Assembly (NCBI GenBank): GCA_003013855.2
Contig: ML058507.1
Coordinates: 5,270,001-5,334,000 of the forward strand
Origin: Liriodendron chinense
Lineage: Eukaryota > Streptophyta > Magnoliopsida > Magnoliales > Magnoliaceae
Reading direction: 5' to 3'
Length of the DNA: 64,000 nucleotides
Shown: piece by piece, positions 10,171 to 22,159 of the stretch
Layout: every line of letters begins with the position of its first letter
Numbering within the stretch: the first letter of the stretch is position 1
Made by a program: the position numbers and the translations under genes
Notes under the pieces: model-generated
What the model was told of the DNA's origin: nothing
Seen by the model: only the letters and a program-made list of their open reading frames with translations
Databases searched by the model: none

Positions 10171-10460
10171 TGCTTCACTACAAGCACCTTGATTACTCAA
10201 GCACACATGCATATGTCTTTATATTAAGCACCTGTCAGTTCGAGTGTATGCTCTGGGCTTGCCCGTTGTTGGAACCTGCCCATCAGAAACTCTTACTGTT
10301 CAAACCTGCATTCATGCTTCACCATAAAACACCTTGATCATTCAAGCACACTGCATACGTCTTATATTAAGCACCTGTCAGTTCGAGCGTACGCTCTGGG
10401 CTTGCCCGTTGTTGGAATCTGCCCATCAGAAACTCTTACTGTTCAGACCCGCATTCATGC
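10171..10460. repeat. ~145-bp tandem duplication in the LTR
   Basis: Two copies share ATATTAAGCACCTGTCAGTT and CCCATCAGAAACTCTTACTG, with the second about 144 bases after the first. They differ at a handful of sites. Confidence 0.9.
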
Positions 10461-10920
10461 ATCATGTCATTCATGAGAATATACGAGGATTAAATTAGAC
10501 TTTCAAGTATTCGATCGATTCTGTGAAGTAGAGACCGTACTTCGGTACGGGCAGTGTGTGGGGTGCTTAACCTCTTCCCACCCTGTAACCGTGATCCATT
10601 ACCTTGAATCTCTGGCCGCAGATCAACAGGAGTCATTTTAGAGGAAGGAATCTTCGGATTCCCTTCTCTAACGTTTCTACAGGGTCTAGCCGACTGTAGA
10701 TTCGAAGTAACTGGCTAGTGGCGACTCTGGTCTTATATAAACACACTTAAACATATCCAGCTTAACACGATAACCAAACGAAGCCCTCGAGAACGAGGCA
10801 AGCCAGTAGCACAAACGGCGATTTCGCACTCACGCATCCTCATCTCCTTCTTTTCCGAAAGGAAAGGGGAAGGGAGAAGAACGTCGTGTGGGAGCGCGGA
10901 AAAATCGGTGAGGGTCCACA

Positions 10921-13900
10921 AATACCTACAAGTCTTATGATGGTGGAGTGTTCTAATGAGGAATGACGTTGCATGCAATGCCATCTGAATAAGGACCATC
11001 AAGATAAGGATATTCGATAGAGTCGTGTGGACTTTAGGTGATGTTAGGCATGTTCTGGATCTGAAGAAGAACTTAATATCCTTGGGCATTCTAGATACGA
11101 ATGGGTGTACATTCACTGCATCTGGCAATGTAATCAAGGTCACCAGAGGTGTAATGGTGTTATTGAAGGAACATAAGATGAAAAATCTGTATAATTTTGT
11201 TGGGAGCACGGTTATAGGTGAGGCTGCTACCACCTCACTCACATAATTCAGTACAGCTAAGGAATATGAGCTAGAAAGGCATGATGAAATTCCACAAATG
11301 AAAATTATTGAAGGGATTAAGACGTGCAAGGTAGATTTCTACAAGCATTGCATCTATGGGAAGCAGTGCAAGGTAAGGTTCAAGACTGTTACACATACAA
11401 GTAGTGGGGTGCTCAATTACATACATTCTGATGTCTGAGAGCCAGTGATAGTTCCGTCTAAGGGAGGAGCACGATACTTTGTGAGCTTGATAGATGATTA
11501 CTCAGGGAAGGTTCGGGTCCACTTCTTAAAGCACAAGTCTGAGGTGTTCGCTAAGTTCAAGAAATAAAAGGCAGAAGTAGAGAAGCAGATTTGATGACAG
11601 GTTAAGTGTCTCAGGTTATATAACAATACAGAATATAAAGAAGTGGAATTCATGAAATTCTGAAAGAAACAAAGCATTACAAGGCACTTCTCAACTCTAG
11701 GGATCCAAAGAAGAACGGGGTGGCAGAAAGAATGAACATAAATCTATTGGAAAATGTGATAAGAATGTGATTGCACGAGGGGCTATTTAAAAGCTTTTGG
11801 AAAAAAGCGGTTAACGTGGCATGCTTTATTGTGAATCGGCCACCATCTACAGTACTGGACTTCAAAGTTGCAGAGGAAGTTTGGACATGCAAGGACATTA
11901 ATTACTTCAAGTGTCCAATATACGTTCACATGTAAAGTGGACAAGGGATGAAATTAAATCTCAAATTTAGAAAGTGCATCTTTATCATGTATGAGAAAGG
12001 TATTAAGGATTACAAACTTTGGAATACAACTTCACAAAAGGTGGTCATTAGTAGAGATGTTATCTTCGATAAGGCATCTATGTTGAAGGCCAATAAGTAC
12101 ATTGTAGAGAAGTCTTAAACACATGGTGAGGCAGAAAGATTATCGATGTAGGTGGAGCTAGTTGAGCCAGTTACTGAAAAAGAAATTCAACAATAGCAAG
12201 AAACTAACCAAAATAATCAACAAGATACCCAGGATAGTATAGACAATAAGATAGAGAGACGAACAATTAGAGCCCTGGTTCGATATGGGTTCGAGGACAT
12301 GGTTTCTTTCGCATTGTTCGCAGGGAGTGGAGATCCCTCCACCTTTTAAAAGGTAAGTCCTTGAAAGGATTGAGACAAGTGGATGTCAGCCATGATAGAG
12401 GAGATAGAATCTCTACATACGATTAGACATGGGAAGTTGGTGGAACTTCCAAAAGGTCAAAGGGCTATAGGTGCAAGTGAGTGTTTGAAAAAGAAAAAAG
12501 CACTATAAAAAAAAAGAGCAAAAAATTTAAGGCACAACTTTTAACGAAAGGGTACTCATAGAAGGAAAAAGTAGATTATCATGAAATTTTCTCTCCGATT
12601 GTAAAACAAACATTAATCAGGGTGCTACCAGCAATGGTAGCAAAATCTAATTTGAAATTGGAGCATCTTATTATGAAGACAATATTCTTTCATGGGGACT
12701 TTGAGGAAGTTATTTGCAAGAAATAGCTATAAGGTAGGCTGAAGAAGTCATTGTATGGGCTAAAGTAGTCTCTAAGGCAATGGTAGAAGTTGTTTGATTC
12801 CTACATGGTGGACATTGGCTATATCAGATGTGAGTATGATTGTTGCATATATTACAGGGTGCTTGAGGACAGGTCTTACATTTTACTGATGCTATATATT
12901 GACGACATGTTGATTGCTACAAAGGACAAGAAGGAGATAGATCTTGTTTAAGTTTCTGTTAAGCAAGGAGTATGATATGAAGGATCTGGGAGCTGTGAAG
13001 AAGATCCTAGGCATGGAAATTCATAGAGATAGAGAGTATGAGAAGTTGTGGCTGTCTCAAAGGAGTTATATACAGAAAGTGCTAGAGAGGTTCCACATGA
13101 AAGGTGTTAAGCCAGTTAGTACGCCTTTAGCAGGTTACTTTAAGTTGTCAGCCAAGTCATGTTCAAGCACAGAATAGGATATTTCAGACATATTACGGGT
13201 GTCGTACACAAGTGCGTAAGGAGTCTCATATATGTGATAGTTTGCATGAGGTCAGATATCTCATAGAAGTTAGCATGGTCAACAAATATATGATGAATCT
13301 GAGAAAAAAACATTGGAATGCAGTTAAGTGGATTCTCAGGTATCTCAGGGACATAATCGACACTTGGATCATGTTCGGGAGATATAGAGCTTTAGGTAGA
13401 GCTGTAAGCTACGTGGATACAGATTATGCAAGATATCTAGACAATAGGAGGTTCACTATGGGATATATTTTCAATTTAACAGGCAAACCAATATGTTGGA
13501 GATCTACACTGCAGTCTACGATAGCATTGTCTATAATCAAGGCAGGAATATATGGTTGTGACAGAGGCATCAAAGGAGGCATTATGGTTGAAATGTCTAA
13601 TTGGAGAACTCGAGTTGAAGTAGGAGGCGATTCGGTTGCATCGCTATAGCCAGAGTGTTATCCATCTACGTTAAATCAAGTTTACCACGGAGAATCATGT
13701 ACATCGACGTGAGGTTCCATAAGATACGGGAACTCATTACTTCAAGAGAGACTCAATTTCAAAAGGTTCAGATGGACGAGAATGTCGCAAATATGTTGAA
13801 AACGTCGGTGACCACATGCTAGTTCAGGCATTGCTTGGGCTTAATCAATCTCACCAACCATTGATGAGATTAGGCACCCTTGTATAGGAGTATGAATGGA

Positions 13901-14005
13901 GTTGTGTTCCAGGTGGAGGATGTAGGGAGAGGTCTATGCTCAAGGTGAAGGCTAGCATGGGAGATCTTTAGGGTGATTTGGCAGAATACAAGTCAAGATG
14001 GAGAT
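10921..14005 (+). pseudogene. Ty1/copia gag-pol remnant (GAG-pre-integrase to RNase H)
   Basis: In order, with many stops and frameshifts: GAG-pre-integrase domain (about 11025-11245, VWTLGDVRHVLDLKKNLISL), integrase (about 11330-11930, with YIHSDV, YFVSLIDDYS and NGVAERMN), the VVISRDVIFD linker (12045), reverse transcriptase (about 12500-13130, with MLYIDDMLIAT carrying the catalytic DD), and RNase H (about 13330-13720, with VDTDYARYLDNRR). The expected integrase SDNGTEY motif reads LYNNTEY, so that catalytic Asp is lost. The 5' LTR and gag are missing because the Tat element is inserted at 10920. The domain order with integrase before RT fixes the Ty1/copia class; the linker and RT text suggest a Tork/TNT1-like lineage. 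Confidence 0.9.
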
Positions 14006-14567
14006 TGTTGTGCAAATGCCTTGGATTCTACTCAGTCTGGGAGTTGAAATAAGGCTCTGTCAGTTAGATTGAATTGGTATCAGTCCGACTGATAGAGTGC
14101 AGGATTTCCCAATTAGAAGTTAGGAACATTATTAGGTTCTATCGATCCGACTGACATTCACCAACCCAGTTACATGATTTTGTGTAAGTCGGGTATTTAA
14201 GTTTAAATTCGATTAGGCCTCAATAACACGAGTGTTTTCTCTCATAGGGCAAGAGTTTTATAAGGTGAGAGTTTTCTACACTTGTAAGGGCTTGAGAATG
14301 AATTTTTTTTATTTCAAGGGCTATGGTTTCCTAGGGTGTGCATTGCAATGAGAGATCGGGTTGCTTCTATAATCAGAGAAGGTGAGTGGTGTAACTCTAA
14401 GTTTTCGATTATAATGGAGATCTATATCACTTTGTGCCATGATTTTTTTCCCTCAAGGGTTTTCCATGTAAAAATCGTGTGTTCGTGATTGCAATTGGTT
14501 GGTTATTTTTATTTTTAAATTGTTCTATCTTCATTTTACCGTGTTTCCGCAAAGCACAGGATTAACA
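14006..14567 (+). mobile_element. Ty1/copia 3' LTR
   Basis: Starts TGTTGTGCAAATG after the purine-rich AAGATGGAGAT and probably ends ...GGATTAACA at 14567. TTGGTATTATATC, a decayed form of the tRNA-Met PBS phrase, follows directly. A CTCTCATAGGG...AAGAGTTTTATAAGG promoter-like area lies in the middle. No second LTR is present in the window. Confidence 0.65.
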
Positions 14568-14639
14568 TTGGTATTATATCTGAATTTCTAATATCTAGGG
14601 TTGATTCGGGTTTGTTGTGGGCTTGAATTACAACACACA

Positions 14640-14886
14640 CCATAAACAATGGCCCCTTTGTGGGAGTATATATTACAAAGGCATATTTGCTACACCCGGG
14701 ATTCGATGAAGGGACATTCACACCATCAACAATGGCCCCTGTGGGAGAATATATTACAGAGGCATATTTGCTGCTCCCAAGATTTGAACACAAGACTTCT
14801 CTTTGATACTATGTCAAATAACCACTTGCTCTACAAGCTCGAGTCATTAGAAGATGGCATATTAATGTATATCAAGAGACTTTAAC
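14640..14886 (-). mobile_element. TRIM retrotransposon copy (one LTR plus internal part)
   Basis: On the minus strand, LTR 14886-14812 (TGTTAAAGTC...TTTGACA, 75 bp) is followed by TAGTATCAAAGAG, a decayed tRNA-Met PBS, and then a short non-coding interior containing a ~75-bp duplication (GCAAATATGCCT...GGCCATTGTT). It is the same family as the complete copy at 63564-63833. The second LTR is missing. Confidence 0.7.
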
Positions 14887-14980
14887 ACTTCTAATTAACT
14901 TCACTATTGCTTACACTTCTTCTAGCAAACCACTTTTGTTAATAATACCAATACCAAGGTCTTAGATGTATCTTAGATTC

Positions 14981-15985
14981 TTGAACTTAGGGCATATGGT
15001 GAAATTTAATTTTGTTGGAGAGGCCTTAAGGGCATTACATGTTGTTTCTGCTATGATCAATAGCAATATTGATGGCCAGGAGTTGCTCTACTCAAAAGCT
15101 AGAGATTTGTTGCTTCAAGTAAACGGTAATTGAGAATGACAAGTATTTATAATTACAAAATCAATGTCTATTACAACTGAGGATCGATTTTTCATTATAC
15201 AGAGTGAGCAATTCGAACTCTGATGTCAAACTTCTCAGGAAATCCTCTATTCTTGTAGCAGATTTAACACAATGTATATTAAAGAATAAGAAAGAAGAAA
15301 AGCTTTCATTCATCAATGATCGTCTCTTCTTAGCATCTCTAGTGAATCTAACCGCATCAACTGACCCTAATCTTCAGGAGAAGGTTTTTCTCTGGCTTCT
15401 AGTTTGGCATTATGATAGTTTGTGTTAGATGTGATGATAGATGAATAACATAATTTGTTTTCTCTTTTTCTTGGTCATTTGTTGACATTAATCATATTAA
15501 GTCCCTTAATATACATTGATATCCCATCCTCTAATGGCTCGAGCTTTTAGAGCAAGTGGTTATTTGATATAGTATTAGAGCAGAAGATCAAGTATTCGAA
15601 TCCTACAGGAGGCCACCATTGTTTATAGTTTGAGTGGGTGTCCCTCGACCCTTACCCAGTATGTTTTTGTGTAGAGTTCCACTCCGCACGTGCGGGGGAG
15701 TGTTAAGTCTTGTTACATTTGTTATGGATTAGACACCACAGCAGATTCAAGAACTGAATATATTAAGTAGAATGGAATTTTTGAGTTCTTTTGACTATAG
15801 TGTTAATGCGTGATATGCCCATTTGAACACTTTTATTTGTTTTTATAGGTGTTAATGGCAATTAAGAACCTCCTCCAACCTACATCGACAAAAGAGTTGG
15901 TTTCCAAAGCGATGGCGAATATGAGGGAATGCTTGAAGGATTTCATGGGAAATGGGAGAGCCTCCGCAGGGAAGTGAAACTCCCC
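14981..15985 (+). pseudogene. FES1-like (ARM-repeat Hsp70 nucleotide exchange factor) gene fragment
   Basis: Three pieces match the C-terminal ARM-repeat part of plant FES1/SIL1-like proteins, which release ADP from Hsp70. They are: about 14981-15125 (GEALRALHVVSAMI, DGQELLYSKARDLLLQ), 15203-15383 (LLRKSSILVADLTQCIL and LVNLTASTDPNLQEK), and 15849-15985 (VLMAIKNLLQPTSTKELV). GT-AG introns are still recognisable (GTAATT at 15126; AG at 15202; GTTTTT at 15384; ATAG at 15848), so this is a genomic copy and not a processed one. Near the end the frame shifts: the phrase ESLRREVK, expected after the last repeat, appears in another frame at about 15955. The N-terminal half is absent and a TRIM sits in the second intron. 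Non-functional in this form. Confidence 0.62.
15495..15710 (+). mobile_element. Degenerate TRIM copy
   Basis: An LTR-like block 15495-15573 (ATATACATTGATATCCCATCC, GCTCGAGCTTTTAGAGCAAG) is followed by TAGTATTAGAGC (decayed PBS), a short interior and a purine tract GCGGGGGAG. TGTTAAGTC then follows at about 15699, the start of a second, truncated LTR. It lies in an intron of the FES1-like fragment. Confidence 0.65.
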
Positions 15986-16896
15986 TCGATTTGGAATACT
16001 TCTCTAGTTGTGTTTGACAGCCTAGATTTAGAATTCATATAATAAAAAAATTTATGCGCTTAAATTATGTAGTATATTTACAGAGTGTAAATTTAATCAC
16101 TAAATTAACTTTAATATCCCTAATTAATGTACATATGTGATGTTTGACATAGTGATTGTAATAAGCCCGTTGAAATATATACTTTGAGAAAAAATGATGA
16201 AACTCTAAGCCTCGGATGGGCCAAAAGCATTAGATCACAACCGAACAACTAACCAACGTTTTTTAGACATTTATTTACAAGACCAATGTTTGGACTGCTT
16301 AAATCATTCTATTAAAGTAATTTTAGTGATGCAATTGATAATCTAATTATTTTGGGATATCATCAGCGAGCCATGTGTACAACAGATTAGTAGCCCAGTG
16401 ACACATGTTACACATGTGACATGTAAAATTGATTTAAAAAAAGAAAAAAAAAAGAGATGATTGATAATCCAAACAAAAGGAAGGGATTGCAAAACTCACT
16501 AAAAATGAGGATTCGAAATCCCCTGGATTTGAAATATCCTTTTATTCCACCCTGCTAAATGATTTATGGATACAGAATACCTGCCAATCCTCTCCAACAC
16601 ATTCCTATCATGCCAATTACTTATGAATGATGGGAATGAGCCAATTTTTTATTTTTATTTTTTTATATAAACTAGACTAATAGGAATCAAATTCTCTCTG
16701 GTGCTCCTATGACTTGATTTTGTATTTTTAAAAGTCTTTTTAGTGATAAGAGTTGTCCAAGCTAATAAGTACTGGACTTTGGCACCAGTGGGAATTAAAT
16801 TCTTGCTAGTTCTTTTCAACATTTTTCAAGGCATTTTTGCCATCTTAATGGTATTGGAGCTGATCTGGCAAAAACAGGTGAGCCAGGGTGACTAAG
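15986..16896. other. AT-rich intergenic DNA, no gene seen
   Basis: Low-complexity and decayed repeat text. There are no domains, RNA genes or clear element ends. Confidence 0.5.
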
Positions 16897-17567
16897 GGCT
16901 CGTTTGAGAGTTTGTAAATGGAGGTAAATAGGAAATGGAATTAGTGTAAATGAATTGGGAGTAAATGCGTTTCTCAATTATGTTTGGATGAGAGTAAATG
17001 AAATGCATTTAAAATCCAAATATTCCATTTGGATGGGAGTAAATGGGAGGAATTGGAATACTTTAGAATTTTTCAATATATTCACAGGGACATATGTGAT
17101 ATCCTAAATCAACTTTAATATCTTAAATTGGTATACATATGTGATATTTAATGGAATGATTGTAATAAGAACATTGAAATATATAGTTTAAGCCAAAAAA
17201 AGAGAAATTTTTGACACATGGGTGGGCCACAAACATAAGGATCACAAATAAAAAACTTGTAAACACTTTAACCGTCTATTTAGATAGCCAACCTTTGGAA
17301 GGTTTCAATCATTCAATTGGTATAATTTTAATGATGTAGTTGGTAATTGAATTGTTTCGGAGTGTCATTAGAATGCGATGTGTATGATGGAGATGTGTGT
17401 AGCGCCAACTTTGTTTACTTGTGTAACTCACAAAAAGAGTTCGAAAAGGCATTTCAATCCATTTACTTCCAAATCCTCTCTCATAGGGAATATTTCATTT
17501 ACATGCCTATTTACTCATATTTCATATCATTTACCTGCATTTACTTCCATCCGAACACACCTTAAGG
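16897..17567. mobile_element. MITE with GTAAATG..AGGTAAAT inverted ends
   Basis: The left end (GTTTGTAAATGGAGGTAAAT, 16914 on) mirrors the right end (ATTTACCTGCATTTACTTCC, about 17531-17550). The interior is AT-rich with no coding capacity. The outer ends are flanked by TAAGGG-type text, compatible with a 3-base TAA/TTA duplication. Ends are approximate. Confidence 0.55.
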
Positions 17568-17572
17568 GCCTG

Positions 17573-18090
17573 TTTGATTAAATATAAATGAAAGTAAATT
17601 ATGGTGAAAGTATAATGATGATTTTTACCACCCGTTTGATACAAAGATATAATTTCACCCTGGAAAACAATACAAATTTCAACCTCTTTTTAAAACAAAA
17701 CTCTGCAGCCCACCATGATGTATGTGTTATATCCACACCACTCATTTATCCTTTCAAATCATTTTAGGACATGAGCCCAAAAATGAGATAGATATAAAGA
17801 TTAAGTGGAGCACACCACAGATAACAGTAGGTTCAATGGTAAACGTAATTATTCTTATTGTGGGTCACTTGAGCTTTGGATTTGCCTCATTTTTTAGCTC
17901 ATGCACTAAAATGATTCGGAAAAATGAATGGACGGCATGGATATAAACACATATATCATGGTGGAGACTACAAAATTTTGATAGGTATGTAAGAATTTTT
18001 AGGACAAGGTGCTTTTCCAAGGAAATATGAAAATAAGTAATTATTATTTTCTTACATTCAATATTTCATTTCTCAACTATCAAATAGGCT
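17573..18090. mobile_element. MITE with GCCTGTTTGAT ends, containing the GGGCCCACC-type core
   Basis: The left GGCCTGTTTGAT and right ATCAAATAGGC are inverted copies. The interior (17705-17965) carries the CACCATGATGTATGTG ... CATGAGCCCAAAAATGAG module of the local MITE superfamily and its inverted partner. Confidence 0.6.
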
Positions 18091-18204
18091 ATAAGGGCCC
18101 GTTTGTTTTCATTTCACTTGGGTAAATACATCTGCATAGGGAATTATTACTATCTACCCCTATTTGATAAGAGCCATTATTTCCTCCTTGTAAATAAGTT
18201 AAAG

Positions 18205-18515
18205 GATTGGTATTCATTCATGGACCCCATTGTACTATCAATGAGATGTCCATGCTTTCAATCTATTTTACCATAACATTTTAGGGCATCTTCCAAAAAA
18301 ATGAGGTAGATTTGAAGCTCAAGTGGCCCACACCATAGGAAATTGTTGTCATAAGAGGTTTTTAATGGTAGGAGTTCAATCTACTATTTTGTGTGGTGTG
18401 GTCCATTTGAGCTTTGGATTTACCTCAATTTTGGGTGCATTCCCTAAAATCACCTTAAAAAAATGGATGGACAGAGTGGATAAGACACATGTATTATAAT
18501 GGGCCCTACAAAAAA
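18205..18515. repeat. GGGCCCACC-type MITE, diverged copy
   Basis: Imperfect palindrome: ATTTTAGGGCATCTTCC / CCCTAAAATCACC and AGCTCAAGTGGCCCACACCA / GGTGTGGTCCATTTGAGC are arranged as inverted partners. Confidence 0.6.
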
Positions 18516-18867
18516 ATTCACACTCTCGTCGATTTCAAATGCAAAAAAGCAAACACCATGGCACCAAGTCAAACGGTTAACCAACACCGAGAGGTTGTGT
18601 GTATTCCCTCCATCCATTTCATTCAAGCTTGCGCGTGCTCGATCAATTCCAATTCTATAGTTCGACTAATTCTTATACTACTCTTTTTAGCTGGGGTGAT
18701 GTGTATGCATCATTGCACCATTCAAACATAAGCACGTGTCCCAATCAAATCCTTAGCATGAGGTCACCGACGAGCTTAGTGTAGTCCGCGTCCCACGCAA
18801 TCCGCGTTCCATTCATTTGCGCCACTTTTTTCGACGCGGATTGGAAAGTGACCCTGCCGGTACTATG

Positions 18868-19300
18868 TCGGACCCACCATGATTTATATATTTCATCTAC
18901 GTCGGCCATCCATTTTTTCAGATCATTTTATGGTACGAGCCTAAACATGAGGCAGATCCAAATCTTAAGTGGACCACATAACAGGAAACAGTGTTGATTG
19001 AACGCCCACCATTAAAAAACTCTTAGGGGTCACAAAAGTTTTGGATCAATCTGATATTTGTTTTTTTTTTTTCCTTTCATCCAGGTCTGTATTACCTGAT
19101 CAACGGGTTGGATGTCAAATAAACATTACAGTAGGCTTGGGAGTCTTCTAATGGTGGAAATTCAATCACTACTTTTTTCCTGTGGTGTGGTCCACCTGCG
19201 ATTTAGATCTGCCTCATTTTTGAGATCAATACCTAAATGATCTGCAAAAATAGATGGACTGCGTGGATGAAATAAATACAGCATGTTGGGCCCACAGAAC
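18868..19300. repeat. GGGCCCACC-type MITE
   Basis: About 430-bp imperfect palindrome from GGACCCACCATGATTTATAT to ATACAGCATGTTGGGCCCAC. It has the shared modules GTGGACCACATAACAGGAA / TTCCTGTGGTGTGGTCCAC and a central TTTTGGATCAATCTGATATTTG. Confidence 0.75.
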
Positions 19301-19375
19301 ACCGACCACTAGCCAACTAGCCAGCGTCGCTAGCCAAACCGGGAAGCGGATTGTCGTAGTAACTCCGCAAACTAA

Positions 19376-19834
19376 GCGTGCGGAGTAAACTTGGTGGGGC
19401 TCACCGTGATTTACATATTTTATCCACTCCGTCCATCCATCTTAACAGATAATTTTAGGTATGGTGCCAAAAAACGAAGCATATCAAAATCTAAAGTGGA
19501 CCACCCACAGGAAAAGTGTGAACTGAATATCTACCATTGAAAAATTCTCTAGGGACAAAGAAGTTTTGGATCAAGCTGATATTTGTGCTTTTCCCTTCAT
19601 CCATGTCCATGTGATCTTATGAACAGGTTGGATGACAAATAACAATCACTGTGGGGCCTGGGAAGGTTTCAACGGTGGAAATCATTATTCCCACTGTTTC
19701 CTGTGGCATGATCCCCTTGAGATTTGGATATGCTTAAATTTTGGGTTCAACCCCTAAAATGAGCTGGAAAAACAAATGGACGGAATAGATAAAGCACGTA
19801 CATTCTAGGTGGCCCACAGAGTTTACTCCGCACG
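19376..19834. mobile_element. GGGCCCACC-type MITE with GCGTGCGGAGTAAAC ends
   Basis: GCGTGCGGAGTAAAC (19376-19390) and its exact inverse GTTTACTCCGCACGC (19820-19834) bound a 459-bp imperfect palindrome with the usual family modules. Confidence 0.75.
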
Positions 19835-19919
19835 CAATCCGATTTGGACAAACCGCGTCCTGAAAGCACGGTGCTGTAGGCACGGAATCCACGTTCATAT
19901 CATCTCGCCTACGGGAACG

Positions 19920-20449
19920 GATTATGTGTTACCCGAGTAACACCTTAGTAGGTGTTACCCTAACCGTATGGGCCCACCTTAGATTTATTTATTGTATATC
20001 AACACTGTCCATCTGCTTTTACAGACCATTTTAGAACTGGGTTCTAAACATTATAGAAATCCAAATCTCCATTGGACCATACCACAAGAAAAAGTGGTGA
20101 TTAAGCGCCTCACCATTAAAAATTTCAAATGGCCCATAGTAAGGTTTTCTTAATGTTTATTTCCAATCCAACCTGTTGATAATTTCAAAAATATCTAGAT
20201 GAATTGAAAGGACAAATATTAGATTCATCCAAAGCTTTTGTGGACCATAAAAACTTTTTAATAGTCATTCATCACTGATTCTATTTTTATGGTCTACCTA
20301 AGATTTGGATCTTCTTAAATTTTTTTATTTCATCTCAAAATAATATGATAAAACAGATAGACGGTGTGGATATACAAAAATAAATCAAGGTGGGCCCCAC
20401 ACGATTAGTGTAACACCCACTATGGTAGTTACTCGGGTAACAGCTAATC
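19920..20449. mobile_element. MITE with GATTA..TGTTACCCGAGTAAC ends (copy 1)
   Basis: The terminal inverted repeat is about 55 bases: GATTATGTGTTACCCGAGTA on the left and, inverted, GATTAGCTGTTACCCGAGTA on the right. It then continues into GGGCCCACCTT. The interior is a family-type palindrome. Confidence 0.78.
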
Positions 20450-21004
20450 TGCTCCCCCAACCCAACAGCAAAGTAGCGGGGGGACAGAGAGTCAGAAACA
20501 CGACCCTGTAATAACTAATAACAAATGTACAATACAACGACTGTACCATAATCTCCAATACAGCAGTTATCTTCCTTCAGAATTTTATATTTTTAGAATA
20601 TCCAATCCATTAAAACAATTTGACACAAAACGATGACCACACCATAAGAAAAATATTAAAATAAAAATATAAATGAGAACAGAGTAAAATGAAAAGACTG
20701 AAAATTGTATGACTTAACATATTAGTATGGCCCACTAGATTAACGTATTGGAACAGTTTTCATTAAATACAATAAAAGTTTTATTGCCTACTTTTTGGAC
20801 GGTTGGATATTCTATTAACCTAATATTTTTGAATGAAAAGTTGGCTGTACCATAACTTATGGTACAATAACTTTATTTTATTATTCCTCATAGTAAATAA
20901 CTGATAAGCACTTCGTCTCTCTCCATATCTTCCCCGAATCCGTTTCAAACGAATAAAATCCCTCTCCCTCTTGGACAGGATCCTCCACCACAGCTGTATT
21001 TGAA
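20450..21004. other. AT-rich intergenic DNA, no gene seen
   Basis: Contains short inverted stretches (GTACAATACAACGACTGTACC; ATAACTTATGGTACAATAAC) but no recognisable element or gene. Confidence 0.45.
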
Positions 21005-21460
21005 AGAGAGATCAACACCCGATTATGTGGCCCAATTTGATATTTTTGTAAAATCCACTCCGTCCATCAATTTAAAACCTCATATTAGTACATAATTCCA
21101 AATATCAGGACAATCCAAAATTCATATGGGTCAAATCATAATGAACGATGAGGATGGAAACACAAAACATGGAAACCTTTATGGGGGTCACCATGCTGTT
21201 TTTCTCCAATCTAACCCCTTAATAAGGTGACCCACAAAAATATAGAGGAAACCCAAAAAACCAGTATGATGAAAAACTCATGTGGCCTAAACCAAGTGAT
21301 TCGAGATGTTTCAGCCGTGATTTTTATTTTTCCCATGTTGTGGTTTACTTGAGATTCAGATTCGGTGGATTTTTTTTATAGGGTTAATATGATATGATTA
21401 AACCGATGATATGGAGTAGATGTTATAAGAAAATTACAGTGGGACCCACAAAGGTCAGGT
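21005..21460. repeat. Diverged palindromic MITE
   Basis: ATATTTTTGTAAAATCCACTC on the left and TTACAGTGGGACCCACAAAG on the right bound a family-like palindrome with ATGTGGCC / GGCCCAATTT modules. Ends uncertain. Confidence 0.45.
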
Positions 21461-21655
21461 GTTGGACAATCTTCTCTACAAGTGTTGTAGAGGATCTGGG
21501 TCTTCACTCTCTCTAATAAATAACAATATGAACGGGAACTTCCCATACAACCGCCTCTCTTTTAGGCTATTTATGAATAATGGCATGTTTTCAAAATATT
21601 TAAACTAAAATGCCTGATTTGCTCCATTAGACATCCAGCCGCTTGCGGTAGCGCC

Positions 21656-22159
21656 GATTACATGTTACTCGAGTAAGTTAACCTTAACATAGGGCTCACC
21701 TTGATGATATGTTGTATATCTACTCCATCCATTCGTTTTTCCAGCCCATTTTAGGAAGAAGTTCCAAGCATTTAACATATTTAAATCTCAAGTGGACCAC
21801 CATACAAGAAACAATGATGATTGAACGCTCTCCATTAAAAATTCCCAAGGTCTATTGTAAGTAGATCTGAAAAGTTTATTTGTCATCCAACTTGGCTATT
21901 GATAAGGTTAAACAAAATTGGATGAAGGGAAAATATAAAAATTAGATTTTATCGAAAACTTGTGGCCCACAAAAAGTTTTAATGGTCATTCACCACTTGA
22001 TCCAATGGTGCAGTCTACTTGAGATTTGGATTAGCTTAATTTTTTATATAATGTCTTTAAATGAACTGAAAAAATGGATGTGTAATGTAGATATTACAAA
22101 AATTCATCAAGGTGTGAGGGGTAACACTGTTAAAGTTGTTACCCAGGTAACAGCTAATC
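21656..22159. mobile_element. MITE with GATTA..TGTTACCCGAGTAAC ends (copy 2)
   Basis: GATTACATGTTACTCGAGTA (left) and, inverted, GATTAGCTGTTACCTGGGTA (right) define the same subfamily as 19920-20449. Length 504 bp, diverged. Confidence 0.75.

Larger units (their letters stand above)
3223..10920 (+). mobile_element. 3' part of a Tat/Retand-type Ty3 LTR retrotransposon
   Basis: In plus orientation the parts are: antisense ORF (3223-5492, minus), a non-coding region (5493-9408) with two tandem arrays, a polypurine-like tract (AAAGAAGGGCATC before 9409) and a 3' LTR (9409-10920). Retand and Ogre relatives in the Tat lineage are known for extra ORFs and repeat-rich 3' regions, so the whole block is best read as one element. 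Its gag-pol would lie left of the inserted minus-strand Tat element, outside the window. The right flank after the LTR is copia sequence, so this element landed inside a copia element; the right candidate TSD is AATAC (10921-10925). Confidence 0.7.
9409..10920 (+). mobile_element. 3' LTR of the Tat/Retand-type element
   Basis: Begins TGTAGACACCCC (a start I associate with Tat LTRs) directly after a purine-rich tract and ends ...GGGTCCACA, length 1512 bp. It contains short GAGTCAACCC-type repeats, a TATA box (9866-9873) and an internal 145-bp duplication. Near its end is TGGCGACTC-like text (10712), a phrase often seen around Tat LTR ends. Sequence to the right is unrelated copia internal sequence. 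Confidence 0.72.

Noticed and set aside
9849..10337. 162-codon plus-strand frame
   Set aside because: It begins 20 bases before the LTR TATA box and lies in the LTR, running through the 145-bp duplication; composition only, no domain.
10733..11329. 198-codon minus-strand frame
   Set aside because: It runs antisense through an LTR end and copia integrase sequence whose sense strand has clear domains.
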